This document shows, piece by piece, positions 27,301 to 33,387 of a stretch of 64,000 nucleotides of DNA (positions are counted from its first letter, which is position 1; every line of letters begins with the position of its first letter). The translations under genes were made by a program, and so were the position numbers. Origin of the DNA: Apostichopus japonicus (taxonomy: Eukaryota; Echinodermata; Holothuroidea; Aspidochirotida; Stichopodidae); assembly GCF_037975245.1 (NCBI RefSeq), contig NC_092567.1:18420876-18484875 (forward strand), given 5' to 3'. The notes beneath the pieces were generated by a model. The model saw nothing but the letters and a program-made list of their open reading frames with translations, did not search any database and had not been told where the DNA came from.

Positions 27301-30300
27301 ATCGCCGCAGCTCTACGCAGAGCTACCGTTCGGTTCAAACTCAGGGAGCTGCTCTTCCTCCCTTTCGTGGGTTTGTTTGCAGTCGTACCAGAAGAGTTTG
27401 AAGTTTTAGGCTTCTTCACGGCCGTGACGCCAGTATCATCAGGATCGCTAGTCCTCTTCTTAGATCGATTGCCGATATCATCATCTAGAGAGATGAACAT
27501 TAATCCCTGCTTCTCGTCCTCTCTGGCGGGTACTCTGTCGAGAATCATCGTCTCGTGATGCTGCCCTCTAACATCATCATCAACGGTGATTTTGTTTACA
27601 TCCACATCAAGAGTAGCATCCTCCAAAGGTGATGCTGATTCAACCTCGCCATCAGTCGGAGAATACGAAGATGCCCTTAGAGTATCTCCTGCCTCTTCTC
27701 TGGAGTCATTCTCTCCCCCTCTCTGTGCACTCTCAATATCCTCCAGCTTTCCACCGGAAAGTTCATCGACAATTCCTTTCATTCCTTCAACTCCATGATC
27801 GACATCACAACTAATCTGCATTTCTGTACTTTCAATGACTTCTGACTCCGTTGAGAGGGTCTCGATCCCTACGACTGTGTCTTCCTCGATTTCAGCTTCC
27901 ACGCCATCTGATTCTTCTTCATCTCCCTCTTCAACTTTCACTGGTCTTACATTCTCATCCTCCTCTTCTTCCACTTTACTTTCAGTACCTCTAGATTCTT
28001 TCAAGATATCATCCTCCATTTGATCTTGTCCAAAGCCTCCTTCTCCTCCTCCTCCTCCTCCTCCTCCTCCTCCTCCTCCTCCTCCAAAGTCTACTTCTTC
28101 ATCCATTCCCGACTCTTTCTTCTCTCCAGTTGCCCCATCTTCCAAGGCTTCACCTCTTTCACCCGAATCTCCCCTACCGTCTGCATCGACTACCCTATCT
28201 TCATTTTCTTCCGGAACATCTGTACACCGAACACTGTCGGCTTCACCAGAAGCGTTCTTCTCTTCCGATTTAGCTTCCAGGCTGTCCTCGAAGGAGTCGT
28301 CATCCTCCTTACTATCTTCGTCGTGGATGACATTCGCATGATCCGCATCTACTTTCTTCTCTCTCGAGTAATCTTCATTCGCTTCCTTGTCACCTGCATC
28401 GCTTGTAATTACACTATCTTGATCCAGCTGTCTATCGCTAATTCCTTTACCAGCCTCCACATCTGTGAACAGAGCCCGTTTTGAGACACCGACCACGAGT
28501 GGAGAACTGTGGTTGTCTGACGAACTGTGGTGAACTTTGACCTCTGTCCCTTTCAATTCTCTAACAAAATCTTCAGAAGACCTGCCCCTCTCGGGGCTTC
28601 CCTTATAGTTACCCTTCTTAGTGCGTGCCTTTGATTTCTTCGACTGAAGCAGAGGTGACATTCCCTCGCAGACGACCAGCGTTTCTCTGGCAATGTTCTG
28701 GAGTGGCACGTTTTGGATCGGCTCCACTGCGTTTCGCAGTTCTTTCAAAGCATTACAAGTCGTGCGGTTGTTGAAGGCTGTCTCGTTTAGGTCGCGACCA
28801 TTACCGGAATTCTCTTTACACTCTGCCTTGAGTTTAGTGGGAACCGTGGCATTTGCAGCTTTGAAAACCATGGTCTCCCTCTGCGTGCCGGGCAACATGT
28901 CCACCTTCGGCAAATTAACGTCTGTCGAACTGAAATTTTCCTTGCCTACTGGTTTTGGCGTTGTCTGAAGGGAGTGCTTCTTCTTCTTCTTTTGGCCAAG
29001 TCCATTCTGTGTCCTGAGTGGCTTTGCTAACGATTTTCTTTTGACCAAGAAAGTGGATCGCCTTCCAGATACCTACGATAAATGAAATGAAATTTCCAGG
29101 ATAAACAGCAGTTTTCATGGATCGCAATAAGTTTTTTTGTATACTATTAGAGACTAAAATCCAATATAAAGCAGTTTAATATCTTAAACAAGCAATTGCT
29201 AGGATTAAGATATATATTTTTAATATTTTCAAAATTCAAATTTCCAGTTTCGATTTTGGATAGGATAAATATTACTTTGTAAATGTACCTGAGGATTCTG
29301 GGCGATAAAGTTTTACTAGAACACTAAATAATAGATCCATTAGTATGATGGTTTATGGTGTAAATATTCACAATATTACGTACGTCCTTCAGCTACGTGA
29401 TTTCATCTATGGTTTGACCAGATTCCGCTAGAAAATGGACAGAATTTATTTCCCTAACTTCAATCACTTACTTTAACTGTATAACCCTACTAAAAGGAAT
29501 AATTCATGAAGATGACATACAAAATTGATGTTTCCTTTGTTTCACTGTGGCAATTTAGGCCATTCTTGTTTAGGTATTGTACATTAAAAGTTCTGTTGGA
29601 AAGATTGGTTACAATTTGAATTACTAACACAGTAACTACAGTGTCTATCAATGCTTGCTACATATATATGTACTTTAACACCAATTATGAGCGACATATG
29701 TGTAGTACCTTCCTCGTTGCATCTTCTGCTGTTCCGAGTAATATGACCTGCAACCGAAAAGCGCCCTCGCATAGAAATGTGATCAGGTCCCGAAAGCTTC
29801 CTTCCTCCGGAGGAGTCCAGAAGATTGGAATCAACAGCTCCTGGTTTGGTGGAATCTCCCAAATCTTGTCATTCAGAAAGAAGCCCTGGACAAATTAAAA
29901 CAGACACCAGATCTTATTCGTTGTTTTATTCACATGTACTGTAACTGTGCTCATTTTTATATATATTTTTATTTTTATGTTCTTTATTGTGGTTTATATC
30001 CCTGTCTTATATCATTTTTTTTACTTTTATTGCTGTTGTTATTACTTTTAGGTTTCTTAAGTTTGGTATTTATATTCCAGGTATTGGTTCATTTTTACAG
30101 TGCTCTTGAGCATGTTTTATTTCATGATAACAGCACTTTAATGTATGGTATTTATATATTTTTTATATCATGTATTTGTGTTTGTCAGCCAATGTAATGT
30201 GTACCATTTATGTATATGTGAGCACACAATGTTAGTATACATTGTGTCACAAAGTGCCAGAACCCTACGGTAGTATAGTATATATTTTGAGTCATTACGT

Positions 30301-30777
30301 GCATGGCCAAAAAAGTTCATAAAATCCTCCTGAATCGCTTCACAAGTTGTGATTTACCAAATTACTCCCCATGAAGAGTCTGTTTCTCTTGTCCATCTAG
30401 ACTTTTAAGCAAAAAATAGTAGGTTTCTATCTTAATTGGGTACTTCAAGATACATCCAAAAGCATCTAGAAGCACATAGCCCTACTGCTAAATACCTTCT
30501 TTGGGGAGATCCTCTCAAGTTGGACCGTCTGTGGATAATCGCGGGGGTTGATCAGCTTCAGATGTCGTTTCCTACTTTTGCCAAATTTTACGACGTCGAA
30601 GCAGACAATCTGTTTCTTCGTGAAGTGAGTGATCTGTAGGGAAGGCACATGGTCTGCCGGACTCGATACTTTGTGAGGCGTCGCTGCGTGCCACGTACGT
30701 CTCTGCTTTCGCATATCAGGCGTTGAGGGAGTGGCAGGATGAGTGACCATCCAGGGATCATTGACCGGGCTGGACAT
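3062..30777 (-). CDS. ASPM: ASPM, abnormal spindle microtubule-assembly protein, complete gene model (24 coding exons)
   Basis: ASPM is a spindle-pole and centrosome protein that binds microtubule minus ends and calmodulin and organises the mitotic spindle; this role is family knowledge. Coding exons, minus strand, in transcription order: 30777-30496, 29885-29709, 29072-27197, 26669-26514, 25613-25377, 24426-24359, 23915-23774, 22844-22714, 22151-21976, 21377-21244, 20527-20442, 19683-19474, 18797-18605, 17296-17151, 16661-16533, 15718-15524, 15148-14909, 14127-12742, 11734-7973, 7612-7421, 6604-6412, 5042-4888, 4188-4036, 3337-3062. All joins keep phase and sum to 3,565 codons with a TGA stop, close to the 3,477 residues of human ASPM. 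Domain order: ASH (1-153), acidic linker (154-778), conserved pre-CH region (780-1020), CH1 and CH2 (about 1024-1360), IQ array (about 1360-3330), C-terminal helical repeats and a conserved tail. Cell-cycle control is expected from the family but not demonstrated here. Confidence 0.95.
3592..3951. mobile_element. MITE with TTAA target duplication (family A) in ASPM intron 23
   Basis: The ends are inverted: AGGCATTGAAGACTCG on the left and CGAGTCTTCAATGCCT on the right, a perfect 16-bp TIR, flanked by TTAA at 3588-3591 and 3952-3955. There is no coding capacity. TTAA duplications are typical of piggyBac and Kolobok superfamilies; I cannot tell which. Confidence 0.85.
4036..4188 (-). CDS. ASPM: ASPM coding exon 23: C-terminal helical repeats
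   Basis: 51 codons: [20 protein letters not shown] and a following helix with LLTVLAQDN, equivalent to the CIDILLELLQIYREKPG…LAILLK region. Phase 0, donor CTG|GTAGGT. Confidence 0.9.
4888..5042 (-). CDS. ASPM: ASPM coding exon 22: C-terminal helical repeats
   Basis: Encodes [20 protein letters not shown] then [17 protein letters not shown], which closely matches LIRSCNRSIPCMEVIRYAV of ASPM (armadillo/HEAT-like helices). Phase 1 to 0, donor AAG|GTAAGT. Confidence 0.95.
5119..5442 (+). repeat. Dispersed repeat copy 1 with hammerhead-like motif
   Basis: About 320 bp, pyrimidine-rich at the left, then a motif (5320-5358) with a 5-bp hairpin GATCC…GGATC followed by GAAAC-GTC, and ending with a GGATAAGCAGTTTGCT tail. 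A second copy in the same orientation is at 18163-18469, and partial copies lie at 30878-31071. It may be a Penelope-like or other non-autonomous element. Confidence 0.75.
6412..6604 (-). CDS. ASPM: ASPM coding exon 21: last IQ and start of C-terminal domain
   Basis: Encodes [16 protein letters not shown] (end of the last IQ) and then [20 protein letters not shown], matching [20 protein letters not shown] of vertebrate ASPM. Phase 0 to 1, donor G|GTGAGT. Confidence 0.94.
7153..7306. repeat. Dispersed ~150-bp repeat, copy 1
   Basis: Starts after an A run and contains GTATAGGCTCCAGTTT, GTGTGTTAGGAT and GATATTCCGCGAATT. It matches 15811-15960 with scattered differences and small indels. Both copies are in ASPM introns in the same orientation. 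The family is unknown to me. Confidence 0.75.
7421..7612 (-). CDS. ASPM: ASPM coding exon 20: IQ motifs
   Basis: 64 codons. It completes the IQ motif of exon 19 ([15 protein letters not shown]) and adds [16 protein letters not shown] and the start of AALTLQ. Phase 0; acceptor TTTAG, donor CAG|GTGAGC. Confidence 0.92.
7973..11734 (-). CDS. ASPM: ASPM coding exon 19: giant IQ array exon
   Basis: 3,762 bp, 1,254 codons, all IQ repeats (e.g. [16 protein letters not shown] near the start, [16 protein letters not shown] near the end). Part of the exon is a recent higher-order tandem expansion of a 219-bp (73-residue, three-IQ) unit at about 9,870-11,195. The reading frame is open throughout. Acceptor TTTGTCCAG, donor CAG|GTGAGA. 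Confidence 0.96.
9870..11195 (-). repeat. 219-bp higher-order tandem repeat inside the ASPM IQ exon
   Basis: The block CACCATTCTCCACCAGGACT (plus strand) recurs at 10091, 10310, 10529, 10748 and 10967, exactly 219 bp apart, with diverged copies at 9872 and 11186. Each unit encodes 73 residues holding three IQ motifs ([43 protein letters not shown]). The central copies are very similar at DNA level, so the expansion is recent. The period is a multiple of three and keeps the frame. Confidence 0.93.
12742..14127 (-). CDS. ASPM: ASPM coding exon 18: IQ array, first large exon
   Basis: 462 codons made almost wholly of IQ repeats spaced alternately about 22-23 and 27-28 residues apart (e.g. [33 protein letters not shown]). 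Each is a helix that can bind calmodulin or a light chain. Human ASPM has one giant IQ exon; here the array is split into two large exons. Acceptor TTCTTTATTAG, donor AAG|GTGAGA. Confidence 0.95.
14909..15148 (-). CDS. ASPM: ASPM coding exon 17: IQ motifs
   Basis: 80 codons. The exon completes the IQ motif begun in exon 16 (…[15 protein letters not shown]) and adds [16 protein letters not shown] and [14 protein letters not shown]. Phase 0 at both ends; donor CAG|GTACAA. Confidence 0.92.
15524..15718 (-). CDS. ASPM: ASPM coding exon 16: IQ motifs
   Basis: 65 codons with IQ motifs [16 protein letters not shown] and [17 protein letters not shown]; the next motif begins at its 3' end (AAAIILQ). 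Phase 0, donor CAG|GTAAAC. Confidence 0.92.
15811..15960. repeat. Dispersed ~150-bp repeat, copy 2
   Basis: Homologue of 7153-7306 (shared GTATAGGCTCCAGTTT and GATATTCCGCGAATTC blocks). Non-coding and intronic; no clear TIR or poly(A) tail is visible. Confidence 0.75.
16190..16490. repeat. C-rich minisatellite in ASPM intron 15
   Basis: Irregular tandem units built from CCCACCAACAAACACC and CCACTAAACATCC blocks, longer period about 60 bp. It lies about 40 bp downstream (in the gene's sense) of the exon 15 donor. On the minus strand it is G-rich and could form G-quadruplex or slipped structures (inference). Confidence 0.8.
16533..16661 (-). CDS. ASPM: ASPM coding exon 15: end of CH2 and first IQ motif
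   Basis: Encodes [16 protein letters not shown] (last CH2 helix) and [18 protein letters not shown], the first IQ motif. Phase 0 at both ends; donor GAG|GTTTGT. A C-rich minisatellite begins about 45 bp beyond the donor. Confidence 0.93.
17151..17296 (-). CDS. ASPM: ASPM coding exon 14: CH2 domain
   Basis: Encodes a lysine-rich helix and then [20 protein letters not shown], matching [21 protein letters not shown]. Phase 1 to 0. The donor AAG|GTTGGT is weaker than its neighbours, but the junction with exon 15 is exact against the family. Confidence 0.92.
18163..18469 (+). repeat. Dispersed repeat copy 2 with hammerhead-like motif
   Basis: Homologous to 5119-5442 over nearly its whole length. 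The motif at 18354-18392 reads CTGAAGA, hairpin, GAAAC, closer to the hammerhead core than copy 1, but its GTC triplet is lost. It lies in ASPM intron 13. Confidence 0.75.
18605..18797 (-). CDS. ASPM: ASPM coding exon 13: CH2 domain
   Basis: Encodes [20 protein letters not shown] (YHPELI follows), the core of CH2, then a short acidic serine-rich loop. Phase 0 to 1, donor A|GTGAGT. Confidence 0.95.
19474..19683 (-). CDS. ASPM: ASPM coding exon 12: linker and start of CH2
   Basis: 70 codons, phase 0 at both ends. Residues [20 protein letters not shown] form the helix after CH1; [17 protein letters not shown] opens the second CH domain and matches LLMDWVNAVCAFYNKKV. Confidence 0.93.
20442..20527 (-). 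CDS. ASPM: ASPM coding exon 11: end of CH1
   Basis: Encodes the conserved [20 protein letters not shown] segment that closes CH1. Phase 1 to 0; acceptor TTCTAG, donor AAG|GTAAAA. Confidence 0.94.
21244..21377 (-). CDS. ASPM: ASPM coding exon 10: CH1 domain
   Basis: Encodes [20 protein letters not shown] then [17 protein letters not shown], the typical CH-domain helix pattern and close to the ASPM consensus. Phase 2 to 1. A degenerate copy of the first ~35 nt of this exon lies in the intron just upstream (near 21405-21440). Confidence 0.95.
21814..22003. repeat. 64-bp tandem repeat carrying copies of the ASPM exon 9 donor
   Basis: GTGTGAGTTAC recurs at 21833, 21897 and 21961. The third unit holds the true exon 9 end and donor; the first retains an intact GTAAGT, and the second reads GTTAGT. 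The two intronic copies therefore duplicate about 30 nt of coding sequence plus the splice site. Confidence 0.9.
21976..22151 (-). CDS. ASPM: ASPM coding exon 9: CH1 domain
   Basis: Encodes [20 protein letters not shown] and onward to [21 protein letters not shown], the DL-DG-RL motif of a calponin-homology domain. Phase 0 to 2, donor AGT|GTAAGT. The last ~30 nt of the exon and its donor recur twice at 64-bp spacing in the downstream intron. Confidence 0.95.
22714..22844 (-). CDS. ASPM: ASPM coding exon 8: entry to CH1 domain
   Basis: Encodes [20 protein letters not shown] followed by [18 protein letters not shown], a near-invariant ASPM block. Phase 1 to 0; acceptor TGTATTGTAG, donor AAG|GTAAGA. 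Confidence 0.95.
23774..23915 (-). CDS. ASPM: ASPM coding exon 7
   Basis: Encodes [20 protein letters not shown] and then a helix ending [19 protein letters not shown], matching TTYGELI..EDNSDV.GLA…NPDIAAEYRHPTVPHL of vertebrate ASPM. Phase 0 to 1. It joins directly to the next exon with no residue missing. Confidence 0.93.
24359..24426 (-). CDS. ASPM: ASPM coding exon 6
   Basis: A 68-bp exon (phase 1 to 0) encoding [20 protein letters not shown], matching the [14 protein letters not shown] block of ASPM. Acceptor CTTTTAG, donor GAG|GTATGA. Confidence 0.92.
25214..25376. repeat. ~40-bp tandem repeat at the ASPM exon 5 donor
   Basis: Four units of TTTACATTAAACAATGGGGC plus TATTCTTTACATAA. 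On the minus strand each unit begins with GTAAAGAATAC, GTAAATAATAC or similar, copying the intronic side of the exon 5 donor. The unit nearest the exon contains the real splice site. Confidence 0.85.
25377..25613 (-). CDS. ASPM: ASPM coding exon 5: conserved pre-CH region
   Basis: Encodes [20 protein letters not shown] and a following basic helix ([21 protein letters not shown]), matching the APTKEEMSLRAYTA..RLNRLRRAAC block of vertebrate ASPM. Phase 1 at both ends. A tandem repeat that includes copies of the donor site starts at the exon's 3' edge (plus-strand 25214-25376), and a 124-bp tandem duplication abuts the acceptor. Confidence 0.93.
25618..25868. repeat. ~124-bp tandem duplication next to ASPM exon 5 acceptor
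   Basis: Two adjacent copies, from ACAAGTATTTATAGAGGAG to GGTACTTTCAAAAC, differing at a few positions. The first copy touches the exon 5 acceptor. It is an ordinary tandem duplication with no coding content. Confidence 0.85.
26514..26669 (-). CDS. ASPM: ASPM coding exon 4: conserved pre-CH region
   Basis: Acceptor TCTCCCTACAG, donor GTAAGC, phase 1 to phase 1. It encodes [18 protein letters not shown] followed by [15 protein letters not shown], one of the most conserved blocks in ASPM outside the CH and IQ domains. Confidence 0.93.
27197..29072 (-). CDS. ASPM: ASPM coding exon 3: long acidic, low-complexity linker
   Basis: About 625 codons (residues 154-778). It starts basic (KRKS, KKKKK), carries two KEN tripeptides (GKENF and CKENS) of the kind recognised by APC/C-Cdh1, then becomes strongly acidic with E/D-rich runs and a poly-Gly tract of about 14 residues encoded by a CTC/GAG trinucleotide repeat (plus-strand 28041-28086). 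It turns basic again near the end (PKAKKAMKG). Sequence conservation with vertebrate ASPM is weak here, as expected of a disordered linker. Donor ACTG|GTAAGT, phase 1. The KEN interpretation is inference. Confidence 0.85.
29709..29885 (-). CDS. ASPM: ASPM coding exon 2: second half of ASH domain
   Basis: 59 codons, phase 0 at both ends (acceptor TTGTCCAG, donor AAG|GTACTA). The peptide carries the conserved ASH signature: a [15 protein letters not shown] block followed by a strand ending in [11 protein letters not shown]. This aligns well with the WTPL-EGR-RE-TF…ILLGNAEE segment of vertebrate ASPM. Confidence 0.9.
30104..30157. repeat. Short dispersed repeat, copy 1
   Basis: About 50 bp (CTCTTGAGCATGTTTTATTT and on to GGTATTTAT) nearly identical to 46405-46458 inside the CACTA-like element. 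It is probably a remnant of a common repeat; the rest of the element is not recognisable here. Confidence 0.65.
30496..30777 (-). CDS. ASPM: ASPM coding exon 1: start and first half of ASH domain
   Basis: Residues 1-94 from ATG 30777-30775. The second half (…[20 protein letters not shown]…) has the strand pattern of the ASPM-SPD2-Hydin (ASH) immunoglobulin-like fold found at the N terminus of ASPM. Donor AAG|GTATTT, phase 0. A pyrimidine-rich acceptor lies just upstream (…TTTTTGTAG or …GTAGAG), so the transcript is probably spliced to a 5' exon. If the GTAGAG acceptor is used together with the donor at 32815, an in-frame ATG at 32828 adds eight residues. Confidence 0.85.
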
Positions 30778-30877
30778 GATTTGCTCAGCTCTACAAAAAG
30801 CCACAAAAAAAATATACAAGAAATATAAAAGGGTTTCCACTTTCCAGTATACCATTAAAAATGTTAAAAACAAAATA

Positions 30878-31071
30878 AAATGAAACTGTTAGCAAACTGC
30901 TTGTCCACTAGAGAGCCTGTGTAGGAGAATGTGTAAAAGTAAGTCGGCCTGACGTTTAGATCCTAGCAGGATCTTCTTCAAAGGCTAAAGGATCTTTTTC
31001 AAGGCTTTTTAGCCTTTGAAGAAGATCCTGCTAGGATCGAAACGTCAGGCCAACTTACTTTTACACATTAA
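30878..31071. repeat. Head-to-head inverted pair of the hammerhead-like repeat
   Basis: Minus-orientation copy (motif 30947-30985) followed by a plus-orientation copy (motif 31012-31050), forming a near-perfect palindrome with arms of about 60 bp and a short T-rich spacer. It lies upstream of ASPM coding exon 1, within the presumed first intron. Confidence 0.8.
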
Positions 31072-31083
31072 AAATGTTATTAA

Positions 31084-31331
31084 AGGTAGTCAGTATAGGC
31101 CTCAAATTATAGCAGGCTTTAATTGCTAGAAGTTTTCAAAAAGTACTTTCCTGGAGGTCATTACTTTCCAAATTGTTCTCAGACATTTTTAAGGAACACA
31201 CAAGATGACTGAATATCCCAGTGAGGAACATTTCCTTGTAGGTAGTGTAATAAGAACAGTTTAAGAATTTTGATCAAAGGTGACCCATGTATTTGAATAT
31301 CTAGCATGTTTGGGGCCAATACAGCATACCT
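31084..31331. mobile_element. MITE with TTAA target duplication (family B), copy 1
   Basis: The ends pair as AGGTAGTCAGTATAGGCC and (reverse complement of the right end) AGGTATGCTGTATTGGCC, with TTAA at 31080-31083 and 31332-31335. 248 bp, non-coding. A second copy is at 38974-39196. Superfamily is piggyBac- or Kolobok-type by TSD only. Confidence 0.8.
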
Positions 31332-32122
31332 TTAAATGTTGTTAGGCCTAGAATTTTGTGTAACTCTTCGAATGAACGATCCGTAACATATGACTTGGAG
31401 ACATGCCTTAAACTTTGTGTGTTGGGTTGTAACTATTTGATGTACATTTTGACCTAATCATGTAAAAATCACCAAAGTTTAGGTTTAGTACCGCTCGCTC
31501 TTTTAGGTTCACATGCTTTCAATCCTTGGGCAGCTTTTCTTTAGAGAGTTACAACCTGTTCTCGTTTTACCCCTTTTAGGGGAGTTGAGTAGTATCACTC
31601 CATATCCAGAACCTGCTTAATCAGACCTGATTCAATAGTCTGAACCAACTGGAGTATCGCAAGGCATTTAAGACAACTTTCTCTTCAGCCTTCCTTTTAT
31701 GTATGTACATTACTGTGTGGTAACTACCTATGTTCTGTAACTTCTCATACTGTTAACTTATAGTACATACAGCATATATAGCTGCAATGATGGACACAAT
31801 AGCTGCTGTTGACAAAGTCAAATTGCAACCCCTTTTTGGAATGCGATTTAAACCTTGATAAAAAACTGTTAAAATTATGTTCAGGGAAACAAGAAAACAT
31901 CAAGTTTGCTGCATGTTTAAGACACTCTTATGGACTATTTCACCCATTTAGGCCCAGGCCTACAGCAATTATACTTTAAACATAAACACAAATTTCCTGC
32001 AAAGTTAGGTAAATTTTTCATTGCTTCGACCAGTTTAAATCAAGGACTTTACTAGTAAGCCTACATATATAGGCTAGGCTTAACTAGACTAACAGTAACA
32101 CATTCTGATGGATTTTGATTAA

Positions 32123-32401
32123 CAAAGTGGCTATTCCTACGACTATTTGTAAGAATAATTTCCGATTACGCATGCGCAGTTGCTATTTTTATGACAGGAG
32201 TACTATTTTTACGACCAGGAGTAAAAATAATTTCCGGTTAGGGTTAGTGTTAGGATTGGGGTTTAGGGTTAAAGTTAGGGTTAGGGTTACCCCTACTACT
32301 TGCGCAGTTGCTTTATTTACTTTACTGCGCTTGAATTCGCCTTTGTCGTAAGAATAGTTTATAAATAATTGTTACGACTAGTCGTAAGAATAGCCACGGC
32401 C
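32123..32401. mobile_element. MITE-like element enclosing telomere-like repeats
   Basis: Inverted ends GTGGCTATTCCTACGACT (32127-32144) and AGTCGTAAGAATAGCCAC (32380-32397), one mismatch in 18 bp. The flanks share TTTGATTAA (32114-32122 and 32402-32410), a 9-bp direct repeat as expected of Mutator-like or, if read as 8 bp, hAT elements. The interior holds degenerate TTAGGG units (about 32229-32290) between two copies of GCGCAGTTGCT. Confidence 0.75.
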
Positions 32402-32815
32402 TTTGATTAAACAATCAATGACATAACAATAAGCATACAACATAGAACTTTTAGAAGAAGAATAGATTAGAACTAGTTTACATTACAGAGCAAATTCAGA
32501 CTTATGATTACGGCTGCACATCCCGAGGTAACTACTAACTGTATATCTTCCTCGTACACACCATATTCTCATATGTAGCCTAAGCGTTAGGTCGTTAGAA
32601 GTAACTAGGCAGTACGTTTACGGTTATTACTGTACCTAGGCTGCAACAGTACTATGCCTAGTAAATAGTATTAGTAGCCTGCTACGTGCCTAACGTAGCC
32701 TAATTTATAAATTTGAGCAAAGTTGTTATCATGCTTTCGTCTCTTCCCTTTCAGTTTCAGTATAACTTAGCATTGCTTTCTTTACACTCTTTATGTCTAG
32801 CCCTAGCCTACTTAC

Positions 32816-32890
32816 CTCCGGTTTTCATTCGAAGTAACTATCGACTATGTGCTGATATGTAGCTGAAACATGAGAAAAATGGATAAAATG
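32816..32890 (-). other. ASPM: Probable 5' exon of ASPM (non-coding or short coding)
   Basis: On the minus strand the sequence AAAACCGGAG is followed by a strong donor GTAAGT (32815-32810). Upstream of it lies ATG at 32828-32826. Spliced to the GTAGAG acceptor before 30790 this ATG is in frame with ASPM (adding MKTGAEQI); spliced two bases earlier it is out of frame and would be an overlapping upstream ORF. The 5' limit of the exon is not visible; 32890 is nominal. Confidence 0.5.
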
Positions 32891-33060
32891 AGGTTTAAAA
32901 ACCATAAAATTCACTCCAGTATTTCAAACGAGAGCCGTGGTGTTTCGTTTCTCACACATCGTTTAAAAGTGCTGCAGAATTTGTGCATATTAAAAAGTTC
33001 GCGACTTTGAAATCAACCAATCACAATCATTCAATTTCTCACAGCCACCAACTGAACTAC
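32891..33060 (-). promoter_or_regulatory. Candidate ASPM promoter region
   Basis: Just upstream of the probable 5' exon. It contains a CCAAT box (plus strand 33017-33021) next to TTTGAA (33006-33011) and a nearby CACAATCATT. CCAAT boxes with CHR-like TTTGAA elements are typical of G2/M genes, which would fit ASPM, but the assignment rests only on these short matches. Confidence 0.3.
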
Positions 33061-33210
33061 ATATTGAGTGACCATAATAGCCGATAATCAATCGGCTAAA
33101 ATAAATATTTGTCGTGGAGCAGGTGTTGCAGTAGGTATCACCAGGGAGTTGTTCACACCACAATTAGAGTAGTGTATACCATTGTTTAGGCATATATATT
33201 ATCATTTACC

Positions 33211-33387
33211 ATCGCTTCTAGGCCTTTTGGCTAAGATCATGTGTAGTTTCTGTTCCCTTTCGAGGGGAATGGTGATGCACACCCGAGGATGATCACACAG
33301 TCTCAGTCCCGATGCAAGGGGACTGGGTTTGAGAGCGGATCAGTCGTTCGGTAGATTGGTTTTCGTGCCCAGGTTCTTTCCTGGGCG
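33211..33387 (+). ncRNA. U2-snRNA-like RNA locus with a divergent 3' body
   Basis: The first 45 nt match the U2 snRNA 5' domain with three differences: ATCGCTTCTAGGCCTTTTGG, then CTAAGATCATGTGTAGTTTC, then TGTTC. Stem-loop I is preserved. The branch-site recognition segment GTAGTA reads GTAGTT. After that the sequence leaves U2 but stays structured: a TTCCC…GGGAA hairpin, a CAGTCCC…GGGACTG hairpin (33304-33325), an Sm-like GGTTTTCG (about 33358-33365), and a terminal GCCCAGG…CCTGGGC hairpin (33367-33386) followed by T-rich sequence. This is the layout of an Sm-class snRNA. Alternatives are a U2 retropseudogene chimera or an snRNA-headed SINE; I see no poly(A) tail. Confidence 0.6.

Noticed and set aside
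27025-27558. Plus-strand 177-aa ORF across ASPM exon 3
   Set aside because: It is the antisense shadow of the acidic ASPM exon, which has family support and clean splice sites.
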